Assembly: GCA_963969345.1 (NCBI GenBank)
Contig: OZ017766.1
Coordinates: forward strand, 5,084,001-5,148,000
Direction: 5' to 3'
Length of the DNA: 64,000 nt
Origin: Turbatrix aceti
Lineage: Eukaryota; Nematoda; Chromadorea; Rhabditida; Panagrolaimidae
This document shows positions 22,401-31,961 of the stretch, piece by piece. Position 1 is the first letter of the stretch, and the number at the start of each line of letters is the position of its first letter. Below the pieces are notes generated by a model, which was not told the DNA's origin, did no database searches, and worked only from the letters and a program-made list of their open reading frames with translations. Both the position numbers and the translations under genes were made by a program.

Positions 22401-23906
22401 AAATTAATTAACTACGCACGTGGACAAGCTGTCTTGGATGATTGATGCTGCAATTGTTGTGCCCATGAAAAACACCAGGGAGCCCCGAAACTGGCGACGT
22501 GCAAGATTACCAAAGTTTTTGTAATGCAATTTTTTTATTCCGTATAATACGATTTTTTGCTTGGAATTTGGAATTGCACAAAAAACCGTATCAAAAAATA
22601 ATACTAACGTTTTTTGATCGTAATGTCAGATTTTTCGGAGTAACATTTTTTGATGTAAATTTTGTTATTTCATGTGCGTTGGATAACATTCGAAAGTTAG
22701 TAAAAAATGTTACTTTTCATTTTCAGATTTTTGAGAGTAACACTTTTTGGGTTTTTTTGATGTTACTCCGAATAACATATTTTTTGCGATAAAATGTTAC
22801 TTTTCATTTTTGAAGTTTTGGGTATACTAACATTTTTGGGGCTCATATTATAAATATTAATTGATGTGGGACATGGAATACATATACATAATTATATTTT
22901 TGGCGGGAGATGAAAGGGACACGTGGCGCCGACAAAGAAGGATTAACAAATAGTGGCGTGCAATTTCAGCCCGTCAACGTACAACATGCTTTTTCCCATC
23001 TGGAATCAACACTGCTTGTAAGAAACAATTTTTTTTTGAAAAGCATTCAGAAAGCCTGCCCGCCAAAAAGTTATCATTTTTCAGAGTGATTCAGACAACA
23101 ACGATCGTCAAGAAACGGGAAGAAACACACGAGGGAGGGCGCGGAAGGCTGCTTTCATCGCTTCGCCATTTTTGCAGAAAAGCAGGAGACGAGGCAGACA
23201 AGAATGCGAGAATGCAAGCAGTCGAGTAGCCCCGAGCTTTTTTCTCTTTTTCCTCTCGTTCTGTTGACTGCTTCGGTGGTCCGTTGCAAAAACTGCAACC
23301 ACCCAGTCCAGTCGCTCGCTGGCTAGGGTGGTGGTGGTGGCCTTGCCTGTGGCCTTTTACCAGAAACAGAGCGAATACTGCCGCCACATGGTAAAGAGAC
23401 CGACAAAGCTAATTGCCGTCGTCCGTCCTCTTTGTCCTCCCTCCTTCCGCCAGTTGGTTTCGCATAATATTCAATCAACGTACGCAGAAGAGTGAAAAAC
23501 AAGATTTCCGTGTTTTACGGCGGAAAACAGATTTTATAGGATTAATTGATTTACAAGACAGATTTTATATAGGATCCAACCTATTGTACCGTGGCGTCGA
23601 CGTGCGGCAGTGAAATTTTGCATTTTTACATTTTTGGCCGACTTCCAGTGAGAAAAAGTCAGGTTTATTTATTTGAGGAACACCACCTGAAAAAGGACCA
23701 CACACGTCGCTTCATGAAAAATAAACAAGGGACCACACACGCCGGCAGGCAGCACAAAAAAAGGAGACTAAAGACCCCCCCCGTCGCTATGTTTTTTTTG
23801 AATGTGAAACGTTACTTTTGGCGGGCATTTCAAAAAAATTCCGACCACCATCATCGCATTTTTTCTATTGACAAAAAAATCACTATTTCACAAAATTTTT
23901 CACAGA
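19436..23906. other. 4.5-kb intergenic region without supported genes
   Basis: No splice-consistent coding exons found on either strand. Contents: degenerate TGTTAC/GTAACA units at about 20040-20420, a cleaner cluster at 22600-22840, a TGCC-repeat microsatellite near 21211-21230, and a GC-richer segment at 23090-23470. The open frame 23091-23387 (-) is low-complexity and unsupported. Upstream sequence for the gene at 23907 ends in a pyrimidine-rich stretch with TTTTTCACAG. Confidence 0.5.
22600..22840 (+). repeat. TGTTAC/GTAACA cluster with archetypal unit
   Basis: Holds a textbook copy: TGTTAC at 22708-22713, CAG at 22724-22726, ten bases (ATTTTTGAGA), then GTAACA at 22737-22742. A second core begins at about 22763. 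Confidence 0.85.
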
Positions 23907-24540
23907 ATGCAAATTTTTTACAGAAGTGCCATTCGCAGCAGCGGAAATGCCGCCCAATCAAGCTTCCGTGGCTTGACGCGCTCACAAACTCTCTCACCGT
24001 CATTCCAACGCCCAGCTCGACGCTTTTTTCCCGACGAAGAAGCAAAAGCAGTAGTAGGAGCGATAATGTCTTACTCCGAGTACCTGTTCAACAAAGTCGC
24101 TGCCAATGCCGGCGCGGGGGCCACGGGCGGTGAGCGGAGTCTCCCGCCGTCGTCGGCGGCTACCAAGGGCTACCTCCCGCACGAGGCGCCTCTGCTGTAC
24201 TCGATGCGTCTCGCTGACATGTGGAATCATAAATCTATGTGGGTTTTGCTTTTTCATACAAATTTTTTTTCTTGGCTGTAAACATTTTTTGTGCCTTTGC
24301 AGCGAAGAGATCCAAATGTGGTTCAACGGTCTGCTGTACGATATCGACGAGCTAACGCACCTCGAGCTCGCGCTTGGCTGCCGCTTCGGACACGTGCGCC
24401 ACGTCGTCCAGGACGCGCTCAAGCAGCTCCAGACCCGCTACGATCAACTCTACCACGTCAGTCGCTATATGGGACTCCAGCCCCAGGGCGGAGGTGTGCC
24501 CGGACCCAACTTTTCGCCCCAGGGTGCCCCGCGGCTTTGA
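23907..24540 (+). CDS. Uncharacterised protein, possible mitochondrial presequence
   Basis: Two exons in phase: 23907-24238 and 24303-24540, 189 residues. The ATG follows TTTTTCACAG by one base, so the acceptor decides the start. The first 50 residues carry many Arg and Ser and almost no acid (MQIFYRSAIRSSG, then RPARRFF), suggesting mitochondrial import; an alternative start is the Met of MSYSEYLFNKV, 66 residues in. Exon 2 encodes a probable helical segment (EEIQMWFNGLLYDIDELTHL and onward) with alternating hydrophobic and charged residues, then a Gly/Pro/Gln tail ending GAPRL. I do not recognise the family. GC-rich codon usage and correct splicing phase support it as real. Confidence 0.7.
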
Positions 24541-25053
24541 CGCCCCAATCCGACCGTGCTGATTATCTATTCCATTCATTTTTCTTTGTATAATAATAAT
24601 AAATATGTAAATAAGTTGAAAAAATGTTACTTTGTTTGAAAAATGTTTCTCTCAAAAACTAGAAAAAAAAGTAACACTTTTGCGCAAAAAAATGTTATTC
24701 GGCAATAACATAAAAGAACCCAAAAAATGTTACTTCTGGTTTTCAGATTTTCAAGAGTAACATTTTTTTTTGGGTTTTTTTGATGTTATTTCGAATAACA
24801 TTTTTTAACGAAAGTATGTTACTTTTCATTCTCCTATTTTTTTACCTTTTTTGTTACGTGCATTACCCAGGATGATCAACTCTATTCATTTTTCTCTGCT
24901 TAAAATTAAATAAATAACAGCAACAAGAACAATAACAAAAATAAAAAGCAAAAAACCAAAATAACCTTTCCTAAGACGAAACCAAGTTTGAGACCGTTTT
25001 TTTCAGCGTTGATTGTCGATCATTGGATAGGATGAGGCTACTATCGCTGACGT
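24541..25053. other. Convergent intergenic region with repeat cluster
   Basis: Lies between two gene 3' ends. AATAATAATAAAT at about 24590-24602 is a likely poly(A) signal for the plus-strand gene. A TGTTAC/GTAACA cluster fills 24620-24870. The stretch CCAAGTTTGAG at 24981-24991 resembles the end of nematode SL1 but lacks a following donor. Confidence 0.6.
24620..24870 (+). repeat. TGTTAC/GTAACA repeat cluster
   Basis: Three to four units; the one near 24729 reads TGTTACTTCTGGTTTTCAG, ATTTTCAAGA, GTAACATTTTT. Confidence 0.85.
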
Positions 25054-27290
25054 TCAGTGTTCGTAGCCGCAGATGTCGCGAAGAGTGCAGCCTCCTGGAA
25101 GAAAAGACTGCGCGAAGCAGGGCAGTTTGCTGCGCTTCGGGAGACGTCCTTTTTCAAAGACATCCCGGCGAAGAGCGACTTTTCCATTCGACAACTGAAA
25201 AATAAACACATTCCAAAAAAACAAAAATTCCGAAAAAAACTCACGAGATATCCCTGACGATGATTTTTGATAAAAGTCTGGAGTCCTCCGTCCTGGGCTT
25301 TGAGCCACTTCATCTGTTGTTCGGTCAAAACCGAAATGACGTCTTTGAGAGGCACGGGTTCGGTCGCCGTAAGCAGAGCACCGACGACCGCCCGGTTGAT
25401 TTCATCGCGCTCGGCAAAGGGTATCTTGCTGCAGTTCTTTACCGGAATCACCTCCGAACGAGCCTGAAACCCTACACACCCGTTCGCACGGTACGAGCGG
25501 AGCATGATGCTTTCCAGCTGCCTCTTCCAGTCAGGACGGCTGTCCAGCATGACATCGTTGGCCGGGATACGTCCGATGATGGCTGTTTTCTTCTCCGAGG
25601 GTACCTTGAGGACATCGATGTCGATTTCGAAGCCGAGTGCCAGGGCGAGACTTTTGAGGTACTCAAAGTATTCCCACTTTGAGCCAGTCAGGTGACGCTT
25701 GGCGTAGCGACCAAAGAAATCAAACGGACAGCATGGAAGGAGAAAAAAGCCGCAGCGCATTCTGAAGGAAAAAAACATTTTTAACCGTTAAAACAAAATT
25801 TTCTTCAAAGACCACTCACCTCATGGCATAGACCATCAGCCAGGGCGTGAGTTCATCGGTATGGATGCCAATGATAAAGTTGGTCTCGTCGGGAAAAGGT
25901 GTTTCGAGGTCAGGAAACGACGGAACAATGGGTTCGGCGAGGAGAAAGTTTCTGGCAATCTCAGTTTTGTAGTACTCCCAAATTCTGCGTCCCTTTACGT
26001 CGTATCCCATGCCACGACCGTTGTCTGCAGCGAGAAAACTGTTGAGCAGGAAGCTGACAACTCCGTTTCCGCAGCCGACATCGACGAAGCGTATGGGAGT
26101 GTTGTTGAAGGCGTAGCGCTCTTTGAACAGGGTCTGAAAATAAAAACAAATCCATACAAAAATTTTGAAGGCAAAACAAAAAAAAAACAGACCAGGAGAT
26201 AAGCGACGATGCCGACGTCTTCAAAAAGGTGCTTTGACTTGTCTGTCTTCTCGTAATTCGTCCACGAAGCCGACAGCCGAGCAACCAGTCCATCGCGTCG
26301 AACATCCTCCAGAACGGCGTAGTACGTGGCCTTGTCGACGCAGGAGAGGGGTTCGTTGACGTGTGCTTCTTTGCCGGACGACGTCCAAAAAACGAGACCT
26401 CGGAGAATCTGTTCGCTGAAGATTACCGCTTTTTCCTTGTCGCCAGGCGTCGGATTGAGCACGGATACGATGACCCGCATTCCACCGGTCGAAAGTGGCT
26501 CAAAGCCAATGCAGTACGAGTATTCCGTCATTACGTTCGTCGTGAAAGAAGAGCAGTCTGCGAAGTTGAAGTACACGGTGTAGCGTGCAGCAGGGGCCCC
26601 GGCGGAGGTGAGGCTGATCTCTGCCTGGATGTAGGACGGTACCTTGGATCGCTTGCGGTTGATGACATTGCGATACCTGCAGGCCAGTCGATCCCATGGC
26701 AGGTCGCAGAGGGTTTGCAGGAAGGCAGATGGAAGCGTGCTGGAGGAGGCAGTTTCGCGTTGAAGGGCAGCCAGAGCTTCTGAGGGTTGCACTGAATAAC
26801 TGCCGGATAAGGAGCGTGATATTAGCTCGGTTCGGGTGAAGAAGAGCTCTTGGATCTGAAGAAATGGCACGTAACAACAAAAAACTCTCGATTTTTTTTA
26901 TCATTGCGCCAAAAAATATTTTGTTGTAAAGTTTATAAAAATTTTTAAAAAGCGTTCAAAAAAGCACGATTTGCTCTTTTTTAATCATTTTGGCTTCCAA
27001 CAAAATAGTTTTTTATGATTTTACAATTTTTTTGTTGTGCAAAAAATCAATCGATCCCAAAAAAAGTGAAAAATAATTTGATGCATGAAATTTCCCCCAA
27101 AAAGACTCACCCGATCAACAGCATCGTCAAACTTCTCGTAGACCTGCAAAACATCGCAGTACGAAGCAACTGGATCAATAAATGGCACAACGCTCGGCAG
27201 TGTATCGTGGAATGCGGAAGCCATCTGCGCGACATCGTCAGAACTCGCTGGATGTACGGGAATCGTGGCAATTTTCTTGTTGGGTGCCAT
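25054..27290 (-). CDS. TRMT44: tRNA (uracil-44-2'-O)-methyltransferase
   Basis: Five exons in phase: 27290-27111, 26855-26193, 26133-25820, 25761-25245, 25194-25054, 604 residues. SAM-dependent methylation of U44 in tRNA-Ser, a cytosolic reaction (Trm44/METTL19). The SAM motif is FVDVGCGNGVVSFLL; next come GRGMGYDVKGRRIWEYY, IGIHTDELTPWLMVYAMR and the family hallmark FFLLPCCPFDFFGRYAKR, then KVPSEKKTAIIGR. The C-terminal region has PLKDVISVLTEQQMKWLK, GGLQTFIKNHRQGY and a final Cys-x9-Cys-x5-Cys-x3-His cluster (CFAQSFLPGGCTLRDICGYEH shortened), a CCCH-type zinc site also seen in human TRMT44. N-terminal part is divergent. Start at 27290 is the first ATG; a frame extends 9 bases upstream only through a TTG. 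Converges with the gene at 23907 and diverges from the WW gene at 27693. Confidence 0.9.
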
Positions 27291-27692
27291 GATCGTCAAA
27301 AATCACGTCAAAATAGTAGTCTGAAATATACCACAAAATAGTAACAACGACGACGACGACAAATAAGCAGCAAAAAACACGAAAAATCGAGAAAAGCGAT
27401 TTTCCATTTGGGAACACTTTGTCAACATAGTGTTCCCTTCATTTTTTCGATTGCCAATCGTAAATGACAGTAATGATAACTTTTTGCATTCTCCTAAATT
27501 GCCAATATTACTATCTGCCTTTAGAGTGCATTCCTACCCCTATTTCTATCGTATTTTATCCAAAACAAGAAAAAAACAGGCAAAAGAAAGGGATTACGCA
27601 TACATAGACGACCATTCAATCAGTACCCATGGCAACAAGCAGTGCTCTTTCACTTTTCTCCTAAACAGCGTAAACACATTTTTAGAAGCGTC
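27291..27692. promoter_or_regulatory. Divergent promoter region, TRMT44 / WW-domain gene
   Basis: 402 bases between divergent starts. It contains an inverted pair GGGAACACT / AGTGTTCCC at 27412-27420 and 27428-27436, separated by 7 bases, which may be an operator-like site or hairpin. A CACATTTTTAG acceptor ends at 27685, eight bases before the plus ATG. Confidence 0.5.
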
Positions 27693-29100
27693 ATGTACTC
27701 ACAAATGACAAAGTCGGATGTGCCAACCATGTCTAGCGAATTTCAAGATCAAAAAGAACCCGAAAATGTGTTTCAAAGTAAGTTTCCCCTCTAAAAACCG
27801 AATTTTCACCGTTTTCACCTATGAAGCAAATTTCAGCCACACCCCACCTCCATGAATACGCTAGACTTATCGGAATAGATCCTAAAACAGAGCCTGACCT
27901 GTTGTGGATTGCCGACGAGGGTTTGAGGCAGCCATTGGACGACGACTGGAAAATTGTGTGAGTCCTTTTTTTTCACCTAAAAAATAAGGAGAAAACGTAT
28001 CATCACAAAATTATCTCATAATCGTAATCTCGGATTTAAGAGAGCTCACAGACGGTGATTACTACTTTGTGAATCGAAAGACAGGCAAACCATCGTGGGA
28101 GCATCCACAAGACGATATCTACAGGCAGAAAGTCATTGAAATGCGTCAAAAAACCGATTCCCAAAAAGAAGAAAAAAATACAGAAAACCCAAGTGTGGAT
28201 AATAAATTCCCAGAAATACTGTCCGATGACAGCGTGGACTACCAACAGGAATATTCGAGCGACGATGGAACTTTTGGATCAGAAATGGTCGAAAACGATG
28301 AAATAGAGGAATTTGACGAGATTTCAGATCGAAGGAAATCTGTTACTTTTTCTGACAATCTCGTTGAGACGTAAGTTTTTGAGGGGTAACATTTTCCGGC
28401 TTCGCGCAAGGGTTTTTAAAAATTTAAATTTAAAAAAAATATTTAACCGATAACAAAAACGGTTTCAGAATTGATATATCAGAAGAACCTCCAGAACATC
28501 GACACGGTTTATTTCAACAACAAATTACAAAAATAATACACGAAGAAGATTTGACAAGCAGCGGCGTGGATACTTCGTTGTCGATATCTGCGCCGTTGGA
28601 GGGAAATGTTGAAGACGACCAGGCCCAGGAAAGAGACCCGGTCGAATCATTTGAACAAAAAACTATTCCAGCGAGGTTGCTGGACATCAGGTAGGCATTA
28701 CAGTTTATTGTAATTTTCAATTTGGTCATCAAAAATTCCGGCCGGAGAATGTCGAAAAAATTCGTTTTAAAAAAATATTTTTTTATATTTTTTATCATTT
28801 TTTACAAAATGAATTTATTTCACATTTTTACGACGTTTTTAATTTTTTTAAACAATTTTTTAAATGTTTTGCTTATTTAAGAAAATTTAGTTTGAAAACC
28901 CGAATTTCGGATTTAAGATCGTTCAGATTTTTTCTCAAAAACAGTTCCATTTCCCCCATTTTTTCAGAGAATCAGTAAACAGCGTGGTGGCCCGAAATTG
29001 GCGAAACATACGCACAACTTTGGCTCATTCCTACGCAAAATCCCATGAAATAGCATCTGAATTTGCTTCTCGGTACCCAGTTGTCTTTGAAATGAATTAA
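27693..29100 (+). CDS. CEP164-type WW-domain protein, short form
   Basis: Five exons in phase: 27693-27777, 27837-27957, 28041-28370, 28469-28690, 28968-29100, 296 residues. Residues 31-90 match the N-terminal module of CEP164: a helix with HEYARLIGIDPKTEPDLLWI, ADEGLRQPLDDDW, then a WW fold with DYYFVNRKTGKPSWEHPQDD (both Trp kept) and YRQKVIEMRQK. In vertebrates this module recruits TTBK2 to basal-body distal appendages. The rest is acidic, Ser/Glu/Asp-rich and probably disordered, ending in a short basic/hydrophobic segment. The long coiled coils of CEP164 are missing, so this is either a compact ortholog or a different WW protein keeping the module. The third-exon acceptor is TTTAAG, weaker than the others. 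Its stop lies only 68 bases from the stop of the convergent gene. Confidence 0.75.
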
Positions 29101-29168
29101 TCAATTAACTGTGCCACCGGCCCCGTCCTGTAAAAAGCAACCCCATGGAAAAACATAAATAAAAATAT

Positions 29169-30879
29169 TTATGACGCCATCAGACAACACTCTCCCTGGC
29201 GGTTTCCAACAAGCGTACGCACGGCAGATCGGTTGTCACGCAGGAGAGCGTGCATGGCGTGATCCTTCAGACGAACGTTTCCGCTTCCAGGCTGCAGTAG
29301 TACCCTCACGACCTGTCGAGACGTTTGGAAGTTACCGACGGAATAGTGCTTCGTAAAGATGGCAAGTTGACCGTTGTCGGAGGACAGCGCGACTTGATAC
29401 GTCGACAAATCGGTGACTTCTTCGCAGATCTGAGCCCAACGCCACGTTCGGGTATTCAGTGTGCCGAGACGAACGATTGTTGGGAGAGAAAGCAGCGACC
29501 TCAGCCAGAGCAGTGTGTTGATGGCATCGATGAGGTAGCACGAGACCCTGCTATCGAGTCCAAACCAATTGAAAACGGCACCGACGAGTATGTGTGCGGC
29601 GGACCAAAGGGCACCCTGGGCGGCGCGACGAATGATCGAACATGGCTGGTGGAATCGGGCGTACAGGGTTACCTAAAAAACCGAAAAGTGAACAAAAAAC
29701 ACGAAAAATAGAATAAAATGACATAAAAAGACAAAACGCAACTCAAATCGATCGAAAACCAAAACAAATGACAAAAATTGATTAGGCATACGACCGCATT
29801 ACTGTAACAAACTTTTGAAACGAAAAATAATCAATCGATCGCGATTGAAAGCTCTTGGCAACTCCCACAACGAAAACGCTATCAATCGCTGCGGGATTTT
29901 TTTTCAAAAAATATTACTTACATTTTCACTTCCATTTTGCCGTATTCGACAGTCGTAGAACAAAGGTGTGGTGCCAGAAGCATTCATCGGAAATCCCGTA
30001 ACCCGGTCCGCAGCCACAGGACGGAAATCGACGATCTTTGTCTTCAAATCGACCCATGCGACGTGTAGTAGGTTTGAAAATCCCAGGGAATTCGTATCTG
30101 CACCGAAAAAGACCAATTTCGAGTCGTTATCGATGAAAAATGGCGCAAATCGATCGGATATCGTAAATCCAGCTCGATGAGATGAAATGCATTCCATCAT
30201 GGTCTAAAATCGGATTTTTGTAGATTTTTCAAAAAAAAAGACGATCGTAACCAACTTCGTTGATAACATTGTTAATTTCCTTTTCCGGTGGCAATTCGAC
30301 GTTTACAAGTGGATTTTTGGGCATAAAAGTTACGAGTACGCCGGTATCGAATTGATCCCGGGTAACCATGGCACAGATTCGCTTGCCGATGGCCATGGTG
30401 AGGCTCGCGAGCGGTGGCAGAACGCAGGTCGACCGACGCTCGAGCGGAACACCCGCTGTCTTTGCTTTTCGGTCGATCCGAACAATTCGCTGCGTGATAG
30501 CGCCGATACCGTAATTATGATCAACGATGACGCATGTCTGGTGATCGATGGCGTAGAAGGATACCACAAAATTTCCTACAAATGACAGACCGTCTATGGA
30601 GAGGGCCATTCGTTCATCGAGCCACAAATCAATGACATCGAGTTTGAAAGAGGAAGTCCGGTACTCGGGTTCGACGGAGAGTTCGACGAGGTGAATCTGC
30701 TGACGGGTTCCCAGCACGAAGAGATACCGTCCACACGGACTCGCGGCTATCTTCACCGTTCCATTGACGAAGCCTTCAGCCTTGGTTTCCGACAATTCGT
30801 GTACCTTGATCGGACTGATCGCCGGAATCTGGGGTTTTGAAGACGACCATAGCCAGCGAAAGGGCGATTGATACGTCAT
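29169..30879 (-). CDS. Unidentified beta-propeller-like protein, 469 residues
   Basis: Three exons in phase, all phase 0: 30879-30256, 30203-29922, 29672-29169. The N-terminal half has propeller-like strands: VKIAASPCGRYLFVLGTRQQ, IHLVEL, LSIDGLSFVGNFVVSFYA, then SKLVFFGADTNSLGFSN and LLHVAWVDLKTKIV. The C-terminal third contains helical, hydrophobic stretches (HILVGAVFNWFGLDSRVSCY and onward) and LSTYQVALSSDNGQLAIF. The N-terminus FRWLWSSSKP and the overall style recall the N-terminal region of Rab3GAP regulatory subunits, but that protein is about three times longer and I would not assign it. No catalytic motif seen. It lies 177 bp downstream of the small membrane gene on the same strand, a spacing compatible with an operon. 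Confidence 0.7.
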
Positions 30880-30939
30880 CCAAGGAACACCGCCGTCGTC
30901 GTCGTTGGCTCTTGGCAGGAAGGATGCAGATAAAAGGAT

Positions 30940-30990
30940 CAGTCAGTCCAGTTTACATATACGATTCAATCAGTCAGTCAGTCAGTCTAA
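30940..30990. repeat. (TCAG)n microsatellite
   Basis: Short TCAG/CAGT repeats at about 30942-30956 and 30967-30987 in the gap between two minus-strand genes. Confidence 0.6.
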
Positions 30991-31056
30991 ATCACCCCAG
31001 GCGAGAGAGGCTTCATGCCAAAAATCATTGAAAAATTTACATTTATGTCCGTGATA

Positions 31057-31769
31057 TCAGAAAAATTCGAGAATTCGGGGTGGCGTTTCCGTGTCTGTGT
31101 ACACATCGGCTTCGACAAAGCGGCGGGGTGCAGAGGGTTGGAAAGGCAACGCATTGGGCACTTTTGGAGACTGAAACAATAACAATATAAAAAAAAGTAG
31201 GCATAATGGCTAAAAACGACAGATAAAAATATCACTTTAGGCCCCAAAAAAAACACAAAAATATAAATGTTCCCTGAAGTAACACCAAAAGAACCAAAAA
31301 ATGTTATTTGTAAAATTCTGATAGCAAAACGTAACAAAATAAACACAAAAATTGTAAAAAATGTTACTTTTCAGATTCCGATTTTTGCGAATAACATTTT
31401 TAGGCCCTTTTATGTTACGTTTGATGCGGTTTATAAAACAACGCATAATACGTTCATTTTGAAAACATAAGTTAATCAAAAACGACATTCCAGGTGTATT
31501 TTTCCCCCAGCAAGTAAAAATTACGATTCAGGTTAAAAAAATAACGTTTTAGGGCAAAACTGTAGAAAAAACAGTAAAAAAGTACCAAAACAAAATCAAC
31601 CGTTTCCAGCACAAACCTCAACATAAAAAAAACCAACCTGCATATTTTGAATTTCAGTCGCACGATCAAGAAAGTACCGACCATATTTCAGGAAAAATAA
31701 CTGTGCCATAAAAAATATAACAAATCCAGAGAAAAAAATGAACATATTAGACGTAGCAAAGATCCACAT
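31057..31769 (-). CDS. 81-residue single-pass membrane protein
   Basis: Two exons in phase: 31769-31638 (44 codons) and 31170-31057 (37 codons plus TGA). Residues 5-27 form a very hydrophobic helix (Phe/Ile/Val-rich), followed by KYGRYFLDRATEIQNMQ and a Pro-rich hydrophilic tail ending PPRILEFF. With no signal-peptide cleavage motif the helix is probably a membrane anchor. I do not recognise the family; a small ER or mitochondrial membrane micro-protein is possible. The single 467-base intron (donor GTTGGT, acceptor TTTCAG) carries a repeat cluster. It is divergent from ALG6, whose start is 193 bp away. Confidence 0.6.
31255..31480. repeat. Composite TGTTAC element copy 1 (inverted)
   Basis: In the intron of the 81-residue protein. 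Reverse-oriented copy of the longer composite element found at 32.9, 34.4, 37.2 and 38.1 kb: TTTTTGCGAATAACATTTTT, AGGCCCTTTTATGTTACGTT, then GCGGTTTATAAAACAACGCA. Confidence 0.75.
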
Positions 31770-31961
31770 TTTTTTTCTTTTCAACGATATCCAATCGTAA
31801 CGGTTCCCAGCACGAAAAAAAACAAGGAGTAACGTCAAATGCGTGCGCGCACTCTTTTTCAACTGTTTTCAAAGCTGCATCAACGACACAGAAATTACGT
31901 GGACAACAAACAACAAAATTTGCCTCAATAACGGTTATTTTCTATATTTTGGTTATTATCC

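Noticed and set aside
23091..23387. 98-codon minus frame in a GC-richer patch
   Set aside because: Composition biased by short repeats; no domain, no splice partner, no start context.
24975..24995. CCAAGTTTGAG resembling the 3' end of nematode SL1
   Set aside because: Not followed by a GT donor and no snRNA-like Sm site or U-rich hairpin after it; the match is only 11 bases.
25054..27290. First reading as PRMT5 because of a SAM-binding methyltransferase with a C-terminal extension
   Set aside because: The FFLLPCCPFDFFGRY, HTDELTPW and C-terminal CCCH signatures are those of TRMT44; no PRMT double-E loop is present.
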